DNA of 37,573 bases, taken from Zoogloea sp. GTDB lineage: Bacteria > Pseudomonadota > Gammaproteobacteria > Burkholderiales > Rhodocyclaceae. Position numbers and translations under genes: made by a program. Below are positions 1 to 7,227 of the stretch, one piece after another. Location of the stretch: the NCBI RefSeq assembly GCF_017302315.1, contig NZ_JAFLDT010000042.1, forward strand, positions 1 to 37,573. The letters run 5' to 3'. The notes beneath the pieces are model-generated. The model was not told where the DNA came from, searched no databases, and was given only the letters and a program-made list of their open reading frames with translations. The stretch's first letter is position 1; each line of letters begins with the position of its first letter.

Positions 1-120
1 GCACACCTAACGGCGGTGATGCGGGCACGTCGACCGGGCCGCTGGCCGTATTTCCCGGCGATTCACGTTGTTCACCAAGTGGAATTTTCTGCCAAACGTG
101 ATCGGGTGAGATATGAAGGA

Positions 121-340
121 CCCCCTCGGGGGGCAGCGACCCCCACGAAGTGGGGTGAGCGTGGGGGCTCAAGCCAGCCGCCGGGCCGCCCCAAGGCAGG
201 CGCCCACCCCCTCGGGGGGCAGCGACCCCCACGCAGTGGGGCGAGCGTGGGGGCTCAAGCCAGCCGCCGGGCCGCCCCAAGGCAGGCGCCCACCCCCTCG
301 GGGGGCAGCGACCCCCACGCAGTGGGGCGAGCGTGGGGGC
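121..340. repeat. 86-bp tandem repeat, about 2.6 copies
   Basis: Copies begin at 121, 207 and 293 with an exact 86-bp period. The third copy stops after 48 bp. Copies 1 and 2 differ at two visible positions in the segment around CACGAAGTGGGGTGAGCG versus CACGCAGTGGGGCGAGCG. Each unit contains two short dyads (CCCCC..GGGGG and CCCCCACG..CGTGGGGG), so the transcript would fold strongly. Similar C/G-rich dyads are common between genes in Burkholderiales and Rhodocyclales. No coding role is apparent. Confidence 0.9.
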
Positions 341-407
341 AATAGCCACCCGGCACCTCTCTCGACCGATACACATCCTCCCCTCCCAGGATCTCGGTCG
401 TGTTCTT

Positions 408-444
408 CCCCTTCGCGAGGGCGGCTCGCGAAGGGGATTTTTTT
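408..444 (+). terminator. Strong intrinsic terminator
   Basis: A perfect 12-bp stem (CCCCTTCGCGAG at 408-419 pairing with CTCGCGAAGGGG at 425-436) closes a 5-nt GGCGG loop and is followed by A and seven T residues. The T-tract follows on the plus strand, so it should terminate a plus-strand gene that lies before the window. Confidence 0.9.
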
Positions 445-527
445 GGTGACAGGCGCTGAAGTGGGAAGCCGCCCTGTTGGGTCGAATTCATCCGATTTTC
501 CTCGGTTGCCCTCCCCGAGCCAGACGT

Positions 528-582
528 AAACCCAATGCTGACGCGGGTTTGCCCTCCACTGGAGGTATCACCCGATGGGTGA
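528..582. repeat. Three consecutive small hairpins
   Basis: Three perfect inverted repeats follow one another: AAACCC/GGGTTT (528-533 with 545-550), CCTCC/GGAGG (553-557 with 561-565) and TCACCC/GGGTGA (568-573 with 577-582). No T-tract follows. This could be a structured intergenic repeat; no known RNA family is recognised. Confidence 0.5.
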
Positions 583-631
583 AGCAGAAGGGATTCATGG
601 GACGCACTGAGGGCGGCTGGAGGAACTGTGG

Positions 632-709
632 GGGCGACTTCAGTCGCCCGCGGACTTTGATTAACGGCATGCCTGTGATCGACGCGCGGATGGGCGACTG
701 AAGTCGCCC
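632..709. repeat. REP-type inverted pair (REPIN-like)
   Basis: The 18-mer GGGCGACTTCAGTCGCCC at 632-649 recurs as its exact reverse complement at 692-709. Each copy is itself a near-perfect palindrome with a GCGACT core. Two inverted REP palindromes about 40 bp apart is the standard organisation of a REPIN/BIME, which spread through a RAYT transposase encoded elsewhere. A partial AGTCGCCC follows at 715-722. No transposase is seen in the window. Confidence 0.7.
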
Positions 710-882
710 CTACAAGTCGCCCGTACAGGAGAGACCGTATCGACCGTCAGACGACGCCTCAAACGGAGGGAATCAGGTTCATTCCAGCGCGGACTGGGAT
801 GAACGGCATGTCGATGATGCAGTGAATCGGGGCCGAATGAAGTCGACCCCACGCCTTTTGCCGGACACTGAAGGAGAAGCGC

Positions 883-1593
883 ATGAACGTACTGATAGTC
901 TTTGCCCACCACGAACCCCGTTCCTTCAACGCCGCCATGAAGGACGAGGCGGTGCGCCTGCTGGAAGGGGAGGGCCACGCGGTGCAGGTGTCCGACCTCT
1001 ACGCCATGAACTTCAACCCGGTGGCCAGTGCCACCGACTTTGGCGAGCGGGCCAACCCGGACTACCTCGTGTATGCCCTGGAACAACGCAACGCCTTCAA
1101 CAAGGGCACCCTGGCGCCGGACATCGCGGCCGAGATCGACAAGGTCAAGTGGGCCGACCTGATCATCTTCAACTTCCCGATCTACTGGTATGGCATGCCG
1201 GCGATCATGAAGGGCTGGGTGGACCGGGTCTTCGTCTCGGGCTTCTGCTATGGCGGCCGGCGCATCTATGACAAGGGCGGGCTGAGGGGCAAATCGGCCA
1301 TGCTGGCCATCTCCCTGGGCGGCCAGGCCCACATGTTCGGGCCGGATGGGATCCACGGTGAGCTCGAGGTGATGCTCCAGCCCATCCTGCGCGGCATGCT
1401 CGGCTACGTTGGCCTGACGGTGCTGCCGCCCTACGTGGCCTGGCACGTGCCCTACGTCAGTCCGGAGGCCCGCGTGGAGATTCTCGAAGCCTACCGCCGG
1501 CACCTGCTGACCCTGGATGCCCGCCCGCCGCTGCGCTTCCCCTCGGTGGACGATTTCGATCAGAACCTGCGCCCCCGGTCTGCGGTAGATTGA
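883..1593 (+). CDS. NAD(P)H-dependent FMN oxidoreductase (quinone reductase-like)
   Basis: A 236-residue protein of the flavodoxin-like-fold NAD(P)H dehydrogenase (quinone) family (Flavodoxin_2; relatives MdaB, KefF, NQO1). These cytosolic enzymes reduce quinones or similar acceptors by two electrons using FMN. The N-terminal beta strand and flavin phosphate loop are visible as [16 protein letters not shown] (residues 3-18). The family segment [20 protein letters not shown] lies at about 97-116, and a [15 protein letters not shown] stretch follows near 123-137. The ATG has a good GAAGGAGA ribosome-binding site just upstream. The HpaI-like aldolase gene follows after 28 bp and is probably co-transcribed. 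The physiological substrate cannot be told from sequence. Confidence 0.88.
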   Translation: MNVLIVFAHHEPRSFNAAMKDEAVRLLEGEGHAVQVSDLYAMNFNPVASATDFGERANPDYLVYALEQRNAFNKGTLAPDIAAEIDKVKWADLIIFNFPIYWYGMPAIMKGWVDRVFVSGFCYGGRRIYDKGGLRGKSAMLAISLGGQAHMFGPDGIHGELEVMLQPILRGMLGYVGLTVLPPYVAWHVPYVSPEARVEILEAYRRHLLTLDARPPLRFPSVDDFDQNLRPRSAVD

Positions 1594-1621
1594 GGGCTCA
1601 GACGACCTGGAGTTGAACGCA

Positions 1622-2422
1622 ATGGATTTTCCCGAAAACCGCTTCAAGCGGCGCCTGCGGGCGGGCGACGTGCAATATGGCCTGTGGCTGGGGCTGTCCG
1701 AGGTCTTCAGTGCCGAGATCTGTGCCGGCGCGGGCTTCGACTGGCTGTTGATCGACGCCGAGCATGGCCCCAACGATTTGCGCACGATCTTCGCCCAGTT
1801 GCAGGCGATCGCCCCCTACGACACCCAGCCGGTGGTGCGCCCACCCCAGGGCGACCACGTACTGATCAAGCAGCTCCTCGAGACCGGGGTGCAGACCTTG
1901 CTGATCCCCATGGTGGAGTCCGGTGAGCAGGCCGCTCACCTGGTCGAAGCCATGCGTTATCCGCCGGCCGGCATCCGCGGGGTGGGCAGCGCCCTTGCCC
2001 GGGCCTCGCGCTGGGGGCGGATCGGCGACTACACCCAGCGCGCCAACGACGAGATGTGTCTGCTCGTGCAGGTGGAAACCCGTGCCGGCATGGCGCAACT
2101 GGATGCGATCCTGGCCGTGGAGGGCGTCGATGGGGTGTTCTTCGGTGCCGCCGACCTGGCTGCCTCCTGCGGTCTCCTGGGTGAACCCAACCACCCGGAC
2201 ATCGTGGCCATGATCGAGGACGGCCTTCGCCGCAGCGCCGCTGCCGGCAAGCCCGGTGGTGTGCTGTGCGGCGACCGGGAACTGGTGCATCGCTACCACA
2301 GCGCCGGAGCCCGCTTCATCGCCGTGGGCGTGGATTCCCTGCTGCTGGCCGCGGCCACCTCGGGGCTGGCGGCGTCATACAAGCACGGTGAGCCGTATGC
2401 TGGGCCGGGGGGTGGGTATTGA
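1622..2422 (+). CDS. hpaI: HpcH/HpaI family class II aldolase
   Basis: This 266-residue protein belongs to the HpcH/HpaI metal-dependent aldolases. They cleave 4-hydroxy-2-oxo acids such as 4-hydroxy-2-oxoheptanedioate into pyruvate plus an aldehyde, the last step of homoprotocatechuate-type catabolism. Conserved residues are in place: His48 in DAEHGPND (base), Arg73 in VVRP, Glu152 in QVETRAG and Asp178 in GAADLA (metal ligands). An in-frame TTG lies at 1613, but the ATG at 1622 has a GGAG nine bases upstream and gives the family N-terminus, so I prefer the ATG. The rest of an aromatic meta-cleavage pathway is not adjacent, so the precise substrate (4-hydroxy-2-oxo acid versus a sugar-acid analogue) is open. 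Confidence 0.88.
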   Translation: MDFPENRFKRRLRAGDVQYGLWLGLSEVFSAEICAGAGFDWLLIDAEHGPNDLRTIFAQLQAIAPYDTQPVVRPPQGDHVLIKQLLETGVQTLLIPMVESGEQAAHLVEAMRYPPAGIRGVGSALARASRWGRIGDYTQRANDEMCLLVQVETRAGMAQLDAILAVEGVDGVFFGAADLAASCGLLGEPNHPDIVAMIEDGLRRSAAAGKPGGVLCGDRELVHRYHSAGARFIAVGVDSLLLAAATSGLAASYKHGEPYAGPGGGY

Positions 2423-2451
2423 GCTTCGGAACGCTCGTGCCCTTCCGGGCC

Positions 2452-3063
2452 GGCTTTCCCGTGTTTGGCGTATCGTTGGCCGGGTCTCGCCCCGGCGGGC
2501 GACTGACTTTCTTGCGTCGCCAAGAAAGTCAGCAAAGAAGGCGACCCGGCCACCCCGGTCATTCGCTGCGCGAATGACTGCCCTGCGCTGCTCCCAGCAG
2601 GCGGCCGGCGCGGAACTCGCCCTTCGGGCTCAGACAGCCGCGCCGGACTTCCCCGCCTGCTGCTGCGCTGCTCGGCGGGGCGGAACGGGCTTTTCGGATG
2701 CACCGAGCCTCTACGGACGGAAAGGTCGGCACTGGCCGCTGATCACCTGCATCTTCTTTCCCCTCTGGCGCGCCGACTGGAGGGTTCGGCAGGCGGAAAA
2801 AGGGCTGCGCATGTTTGAGCCCGCAGGGCGAGTTTGCGCAGACCCCGCCTGACGGGCCCGGAAGGGCGAAGGTGGGGTTTCGCGGAGCATGCTCCGCGCC
2901 ACCGTAGCCGGTCGGATGTGCAAATCCGACCGCGGGCGGGCACCCCCGCAGGGGGCGCGACAGCGGGGTACGTTTTCTTGCTTTCTTCTTTGTCGTACAA
3001 CAAAGAAGAAAGTCGGCCGCCGGGCCGAGACCCGGCCAATGTGACGCAATACAAGGGAAAGCC
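2452..3063. mobile_element. 612-bp non-coding element with long terminal inverted repeats
   Basis: The ends of this stretch are inverted copies of each other. Reading inward, 2452-2489 and the reverse complement of 3026-3063 align without gaps with 32 of 38 matches, including a perfect TTGGCCGGGTCTCG block. Similarity continues for roughly 20 bp into C-rich and CTTTCTT-containing sequence. Each end also has its own hairpin (GACTTTCTT/AAGAAAGTC on the left, CTTTCTTCTTTGT/ACAAAGAAGAAAG on the right). Frames inside encode no recognisable domain and run on both strands. This looks like a MITE-type or other dispersed intergenic repeat of Proteobacteria. It lies between convergent genes and fills nearly the whole gap from 2423 to 3080. 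Confidence 0.75.
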
Positions 3064-3080
3064 ACCCGCCACCCGGCGGC

Positions 3081-4208
3081 TCAGAGCGCCCGCGCGATCA
3101 CCATCCGCTGGATGTCGGACGTCCCCTCGTAGATCTGGCTGACCCGCACGTCCCGGTAGTGGCGTTCCACCGGGTAGTCGGCGATGTAACCGGCGCCGCC
3201 GTGGATCTGGATGGCGTCGGAGCACACCTTCTCGGCCATCTCGGTGGCAAACAGCTTGGCCATCGACGCCTCCTTCAGGCAGGGGTGTCCGGCGTCCTTC
3301 AGGCTTGCGGCGTGCAGCGCGAGCTGGCGGGCGGCCTCGACCCGGGTGGCCATGTCGGCCAGGCGGAAGGCCACCGCCTGGTGCTCGATCAGGGCCTGGC
3401 CGAAGGACTGGCGCTCCTTGGCGTAGGCCGTCGCCGCCTCCAGCGCTGCCCGGGCGATGCCGATGGCCTGGGCGGCAACCCCGATGCGCCCGGGCTCCAG
3501 GCTCGAGAGGGCGATGCGGTAGCCTTCGCCCTCCTTGCCCAGGAGGTGGTCTGCAGGGATGCGGCAGTCCTCGAGGATGATCTGCGCCGTGTCCGAGGCA
3601 TGCTGACCCATCTTGTTCTCCACCCGGCCGACGATGTAGCCCGGCGTGTCGGTGGGGACCAGGAAGGCCGAGATGCCCCTCTTGCCGGCCGACTTGTCGG
3701 TGACGGCGATGACGATGGCAAGCTGGGCGTTCTTGCCCGTGGTGATGAACTGCTTGACCCCGTTGAGCACCCACTGGTCGCCGTCGCGGGTGGCCGTCGT
3801 GCGGATGGCCGCGGCGTCGGAGCCAACGTGGGGCTCGGTGAGGCAGAAGCAGCCCAGCCATTCGCCGCTGGCCAGGCGCCCCAGATAGCGTTCCTTCTGC
3901 GCCTGGGTGCCGTAGTTCAGGGTGATGCCGCAGGGCAGGGAGTTCTGCACGCAGGCCACCGTGGAGGTGGCCGCGTCGCCGGCGGCGATCTCCTCGATGA
4001 TGAGCACCAGCGAGACGTAGTCCAGCCCGGCACCCTGCCATTCCTCGGGTATGACGATACCGAGGCCGCCGAGGGCGGCGAGCTCCTTGAGCGCTTCCGC
4101 CGGGAAGCGCCGGGTCCGGTCCCATTCGCTGGCGAAGGGGGCCAGACGCGCCTGCGCGAAGTCGCGCAGGGTGTTCCGGATCATTTCCTGTTCCTGGGTG
4201 AGGATCAT
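3081..4208 (-). CDS. Acyl-CoA dehydrogenase
   Basis: A 375-residue FAD-dependent acyl-CoA dehydrogenase of normal family length, which oxidises acyl-CoA to trans-2-enoyl-CoA and passes electrons to ETF. The N-terminal helical domain begins with LTQEQEMIRNTLRDFA. The middle beta domain carries CFCLTEPHVGSDAA and the FAD-side FITTGKNA segment. The C-terminal helices contain the IQIHGGAGYI signature and end in QIYEGTSDIQRMVIARAL, whose Glu361 is the expected catalytic base of short- and medium-chain enzymes. The thiolase gene lies 13 bp upstream on the same strand, so the two probably form one transcript serving beta-oxidation or short-chain acyl-CoA turnover. Chain-length preference cannot be read from sequence. 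Confidence 0.93.
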   Translation of the reverse strand: MILTQEQEMIRNTLRDFAQARLAPFASEWDRTRRFPAEALKELAALGGLGIVIPEEWQGAGLDYVSLVLIIEEIAAGDAATSTVACVQNSLPCGITLNYGTQAQKERYLGRLASGEWLGCFCLTEPHVGSDAAAIRTTATRDGDQWVLNGVKQFITTGKNAQLAIVIAVTDKSAGKRGISAFLVPTDTPGYIVGRVENKMGQHASDTAQIILEDCRIPADHLLGKEGEGYRIALSSLEPGRIGVAAQAIGIARAALEAATAYAKERQSFGQALIEHQAVAFRLADMATRVEAARQLALHAASLKDAGHPCLKEASMAKLFATEMAEKVCSDAIQIHGGAGYIADYPVERHYRDVRVSQIYEGTSDIQRMVIARAL

Positions 4209-4221
4209 GGCCGGGCTCCCG

Positions 4222-5400
4222 TCACAGGATTTCGATGGTCATGGCCGTGGCTTCACCGCCGCCGATGCACAGGCTGGCCAGCCCGCGCCGCAGGCCCCGG
4301 GCGCGCAGGGCATGGATCAGGGTGACGAGGATGCGCGCGCCGGTGGCGCCCACCGGATGGCCCATGGCACAGGCGCCGCCATTCACATTGACCACCTCGG
4401 CCGGCAGCCCCAGCTCGTCCATGGCCAGCAGGGTGACCACCGCAAAGGCCTCGTTGATCTCGAACAGGTCCACGTCACCGACGCTCCAGCCGGCCCGCTC
4501 GAGGGCGCGGCGGATGGCCGGTGCCGGCGCAGTGGGAAAGCGGCCGGGCTGCTGGGCATGGGTGGCGTGGGAGAGGATGCGGGCCAGGGGGGTTAAGCCA
4601 CGCCGCTGGGCTTCCGATTCGCGCATCATCACCAGGGCTGCGGCGCCGTCGGAGATGGACGAGGCGTTGGCGGGGGTGATCGAGCCGTCCTTGGTGAAGG
4701 CCGGCTTGAGCTTGGGGATCTTGGCGATGTCGCAGGTGCCCGGCGTTTCGTCGTCGCTGATGAGTTGCTCGCCCTGGCGGCTGGGAATGGCAACCGGCGC
4801 GATCTCGTCGCGGAAAGCCCCGCTGGCCACCGCGTGCTGGGCGCGGCGCACCGATTCGGCGGCGTAGGCGTCCTGGCGCTCCCGGGCGATGCCGAACTCG
4901 GCCGCCGCCAGGTCGGCAAAGTAGCCCATCAGCTTGCCTTCGTAGGCATCCTCCAGGCCATCCAGGAACATGTGGTCGAAGGCCTGGCCGTGGCCCAGGC
5001 GGTAGCCGCCGCGGGCGCGGGTCAGCACGTAGGGGGCGTTGGACATGGACTCCATGCCACCGGCCAGGCCCACGCTGCAGCTACCGGCCAGCAGCATGTC
5101 ATGGACGAGCATGGTGGCCTTCATGCCCGAGCCGCACATCTTGGTCAGGGTGGTGGCCGGCACCGAGTCCGGCAGGCCGGCGCCGAGCACCGCCTGGCGG
5201 GCCGGCGCCTGCTTGACGCCGGCCATCAGGCAGCAGCCGAACACTGCTTCGTCCACCTCCTGCCCCAGCTCGCCGAGGCCGCTGAAGGCGCCACGGATGG
5301 CCGCGCTGGCCAGTTGCGGTGCGCTGAGGGGGGTAAGGCAGCCCTGGAAGGCACCGATGGGGGTGCGGCGGGCGGCAACGATCACGATGGAATCTGGCAT
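4222..5400 (-). CDS. Acetyl-CoA acetyltransferase (thiolase)
   Basis: A 392-residue thiolase that condenses two acetyl-CoA or cleaves acetoacetyl-CoA/3-ketoacyl-CoA. The catalytic residues fall at the positions of the well-studied Zoogloea ramigera biosynthetic thiolase: nucleophile Cys89 in TKMCGSGMKA, His348 in CAMGHPVGATGA and Cys378 in SLCIGGGEA. Length is also identical to that class. The covering loop segment runs from about 120 to 250 and contains GGMESMSNAPY. It starts the minus-strand pair with the acyl-CoA dehydrogenase. A degradative role (atoB/fadA-like) or a polyhydroxybutyrate role (phaA-like) are both possible; the dehydrogenase partner favours degradation. Confidence 0.93.
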   Translation of the reverse strand: MPDSIVIVAARRTPIGAFQGCLTPLSAPQLASAAIRGAFSGLGELGQEVDEAVFGCCLMAGVKQAPARQAVLGAGLPDSVPATTLTKMCGSGMKATMLVHDMLLAGSCSVGLAGGMESMSNAPYVLTRARGGYRLGHGQAFDHMFLDGLEDAYEGKLMGYFADLAAAEFGIARERQDAYAAESVRRAQHAVASGAFRDEIAPVAIPSRQGEQLISDDETPGTCDIAKIPKLKPAFTKDGSITPANASSISDGAAALVMMRESEAQRRGLTPLARILSHATHAQQPGRFPTAPAPAIRRALERAGWSVGDVDLFEINEAFAVVTLLAMDELGLPAEVVNVNGGACAMGHPVGATGARILVTLIHALRARGLRRGLASLCIGGGEATAMTIEIL

Positions 5401-5547
5401 TGTGTTCTCCTGGTGGTCTTGTTATTGGGGTGCCTCGAGTGGCGCGGCCTAGTCTAGGAGGCGGCCTGCCTGCCTTCCCACGTCAAAAACCCTCAAAATA
5501 CGTGCGCGGATTTACCACCCCGGCCGGCCTGGAGGCGGCATGCGACG

Positions 5548-6558
5548 ATGGAGAAGGGCACGATCTCGATGGATTTCGTGGCGGAGGCCCTGCTGGTGGC
5601 CCGCCAGCGCGGGCTCGACATTGCCGCCCTGGTGGCCGGCGCCGGCTTGTCGCCGGAGCTGTTGGCGATTCCCCAGGCCCGGGTGTCACCCGAGCAGTAC
5701 GGCGCCCTGTGGCACGCCCTGGCCGACGCGCTCAATGACGAGTTCTTCGGCATGGATTCCCACCCCATGCGGCGGGGCAGCTTTGCCATCCTGTGCCATG
5801 CGCTGCTGGACTGCCCGACCGTGGGGCGCGCCATCGAGCGGGCTTTGCGTTTTTTCTCGCTGGTGCTCGATGATCTGAGCGGCCAGCTCCGGGTGGACGG
5901 TGCCCGCGCCGAAGTGGTGCTGTCCGACCGGGGGCCGCCGGGCCGCCTGTTTGCCCACGGCACCCTGTTCGTGGTCCTCTACGGGGTGGCCTGCTGGCTG
6001 GGGGGGCGGCGCCTGCCCCTGATGGAGGTGAATTTCTGTCAGCCCTGCCCGCCCAACCTGGCCGAATATCGGCTGGTCTTCGGCAACACGCTGCGTTTTG
6101 GGGCGGCGGTGAGCGCCCTGGCCCTGGATGCCCGGCTGCTTGGCCTGCCGGTGATCCGCGATGCCGCCGCGCTGCGGGGCTTCCTGCGCCAGGCGCCGGC
6201 CAACTTCCTGGTCAAGTACCGCAGCCAGGCTGGCGACGTGGCCCGCATCCGCGGGCTGCTGTCGGAACGGCCCCTCGCCGAGTGGCCGAGCTTCGAAGCG
6301 CTGGCCGGCGCCCTGCACACCACCCCGTCCACCCTGCGCCGCCGCCTGGAGCGTGAGGGCGCATCCTTCCAGGTGATCAAGGACGACCTGCGCCGCGACA
6401 TGGCCATCGACCTGCTGTGCAACTCCACCCGGTCGGTGGATGAGATCGGCTTTGCCCTGGGTTTCTCCGAGCACAGCGCCTTCTACCGGGCCTTTCGCCG
6501 CTGGACGGGGGCCAGCCCGGGGGAGTATCGGGGCAAGACTGCGGGTCTTGCGGGGTAG
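5548..6558 (+). CDS. AraC-family transcriptional regulator
   Basis: A 336-residue regulator of the OruR/ArgR-like AraC subgroup. The N-terminal two thirds (about 20-215) match the arabinose-binding-like ligand domain (PF12625 type) with the FFSLVLDDLSGQLRV segment. The C-terminal third holds two helix-turn-helix motifs: LAGALHTTPSTLRRRLEREG near 250-270, and VDEIGFALGFSEHSAFYRAFRRWTG near 295-320. It is divergent from the thiolase/acyl-CoA dehydrogenase pair with 147 bp between, which suggests it controls that pair, as is common for this arrangement. An alternative ATG at 5569 begins MDFVAEALL; neither start has a clearly better ribosome-binding site. The inducer is unknown. Confidence 0.9.
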   Translation: MEKGTISMDFVAEALLVARQRGLDIAALVAGAGLSPELLAIPQARVSPEQYGALWHALADALNDEFFGMDSHPMRRGSFAILCHALLDCPTVGRAIERALRFFSLVLDDLSGQLRVDGARAEVVLSDRGPPGRLFAHGTLFVVLYGVACWLGGRRLPLMEVNFCQPCPPNLAEYRLVFGNTLRFGAAVSALALDARLLGLPVIRDAAALRGFLRQAPANFLVKYRSQAGDVARIRGLLSERPLAEWPSFEALAGALHTTPSTLRRRLEREGASFQVIKDDLRRDMAIDLLCNSTRSVDEIGFALGFSEHSAFYRAFRRWTGASPGEYRGKTAGLAG

Positions 6559-6571
6559 GGAGTGGCGCGCC

Positions 6572-6583
6572 AGACCGTGGTCT
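6572..6583. promoter_or_regulatory. Candidate ParDE operator palindrome
   Basis: AGACCGTGGTCT is a perfect dyad (AGACC-GT-GGTCT) that lies 33 bp before the antitoxin start. A direct repeat TTGCCAA follows at 6584-6599. Ribbon-helix-helix antitoxins bind short palindromes in their own promoters, so this is a plausible autoregulatory site, by inference only. Confidence 0.3.
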
Positions 6584-6616
6584 TGCCAAATTTGCCAATG
6601 AACCCAGGCTTACGCC

Positions 6617-6868
6617 ATGCGCACGATGAACATCTCTCTCCCTGACACCTTGAAGTCCTTTGTGGACGAACAGGTCAATCAGCGCGGCTACGGTACGAGC
6701 AGCGAGTATGTGCGCGAGTTGATCCGCAAGGACCAGAATCGTATGCATCTACGCGGCTTGCTGCTGGCAGGTGCGGCGTCCAGTCCGACCACCCTGGTCG
6801 ACGCCAGCTACTTTGAAGGCCTGCGGGACCGGGTACGCAGGAGTGCCAAAGCCGGCGCTCAGGGGTAA
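6617..6868 (+). CDS. parD: ParD-family antitoxin
   Basis: An 83-residue ribbon-helix-helix antitoxin of the CC2985/ParD type. The N-terminal strand and helices are visible as MNISLPDTLKSFVDEQV and YGTSSEYVRELIRKDQ (about 4-40), followed by the toxin-wrapping tail with LLLAGAASSP. Such proteins neutralise ParE and repress their own promoter. A second Met at residue 4 could also serve as the start. The toxin reading frame begins immediately after the stop codon. It stands alone between the araC gene and the end of the hydrogenase cluster. Confidence 0.88.
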   Translation: MRTMNISLPDTLKSFVDEQVNQRGYGTSSEYVRELIRKDQNRMHLRGLLLAGAASSPTTLVDASYFEGLRDRVRRSAKAGAQG

Positions 6869-6909
6869 AAGCAAAGCCGGTCATCCCGCGTGAGCAGGCC
6901 AACCGGGAC

Positions 6910-7197
6910 GTGGACGAGGCCGTTGCCTACTATCTGCGTGAGGCGGGTGACGGCGTGGCGCTTGGTTTCATCGATGCGCTTGAGAAGGCCTACGGCCACA
7001 TCGGTCGCCACCCGGCCACCGGCTCTCCGCGTTACGCCCATGAACTCAACTTGCCCGGCCTGCCGTATTGGCCGCTGGCACGCTACCCGCACCTCGCGTT
7101 CTACGTCGAGCACCCGGAACACATCGATGTCTGGCGTGTGCTGCACGGCCAGCGGGACATTCCAGCGTGGATACCGGAGCCCGACACCTTGTTTTGA
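6910..7197 (+). CDS. parE: ParE/RelE-family toxin, start codon uncertain
   Basis: The frame encodes a typical ParE-like toxin (DNA gyrase poison family): AVAYYLREAGDGVALGFIDA helix pair, HPATGSPRYAHELNLPGLPYW core and the C-terminal VWRVLHGQRDIPAW strand. Family similarity clearly extends upstream to the residues KAKPVIPREQANRD, encoded from about 6868, which form the first beta strand. That stretch contains no ATG, GTG or TTG in frame. The first usable start is the GTG at 6910, which would delete that strand. Either a rare start (for example ATC at 6883) is used, or the toxin has lost its start and is inactive. The gene converges on hupV with 30 bp between. Confidence 0.7.
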   Translation: MDEAVAYYLREAGDGVALGFIDALEKAYGHIGRHPATGSPRYAHELNLPGLPYWPLARYPHLAFYVEHPEHIDVWRVLHGQRDIPAWIPEPDTLF

Positions 7198-7227
7198 GGC
7201 ACGCCCTTACACATCAGCCGCTTACGG

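Larger units (their letters stand above)
1..882. other. Gene-free region with repeats and hairpins
   Basis: I find no convincing gene in this stretch. The open frames here translate the GC-rich repeats and look like no protein family. It holds an 86-bp tandem repeat (121-340), a strong terminator (408-444), three consecutive small hairpins (528-582), a REP-type inverted pair (632-709) and a hairpin with one wobble pair at 777-804 shortly before the flavoprotein gene. The terminator suggests that a plus-strand gene ends just left of the window. Confidence 0.7.

Noticed and set aside
121-340. The 86-bp repeats as a CRISPR array
   Set aside because: The units are directly tandem with no variable spacers, and no cas genes are nearby.
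2559-3065. A 168-codon minus-strand frame (and others) inside the 612-bp inverted-repeat element
   Set aside because: The frame begins in one terminal repeat, has low-complexity Pro/Arg/Gly composition and competes with equally long frames on the other strand. The repeat structure explains the sequence better.
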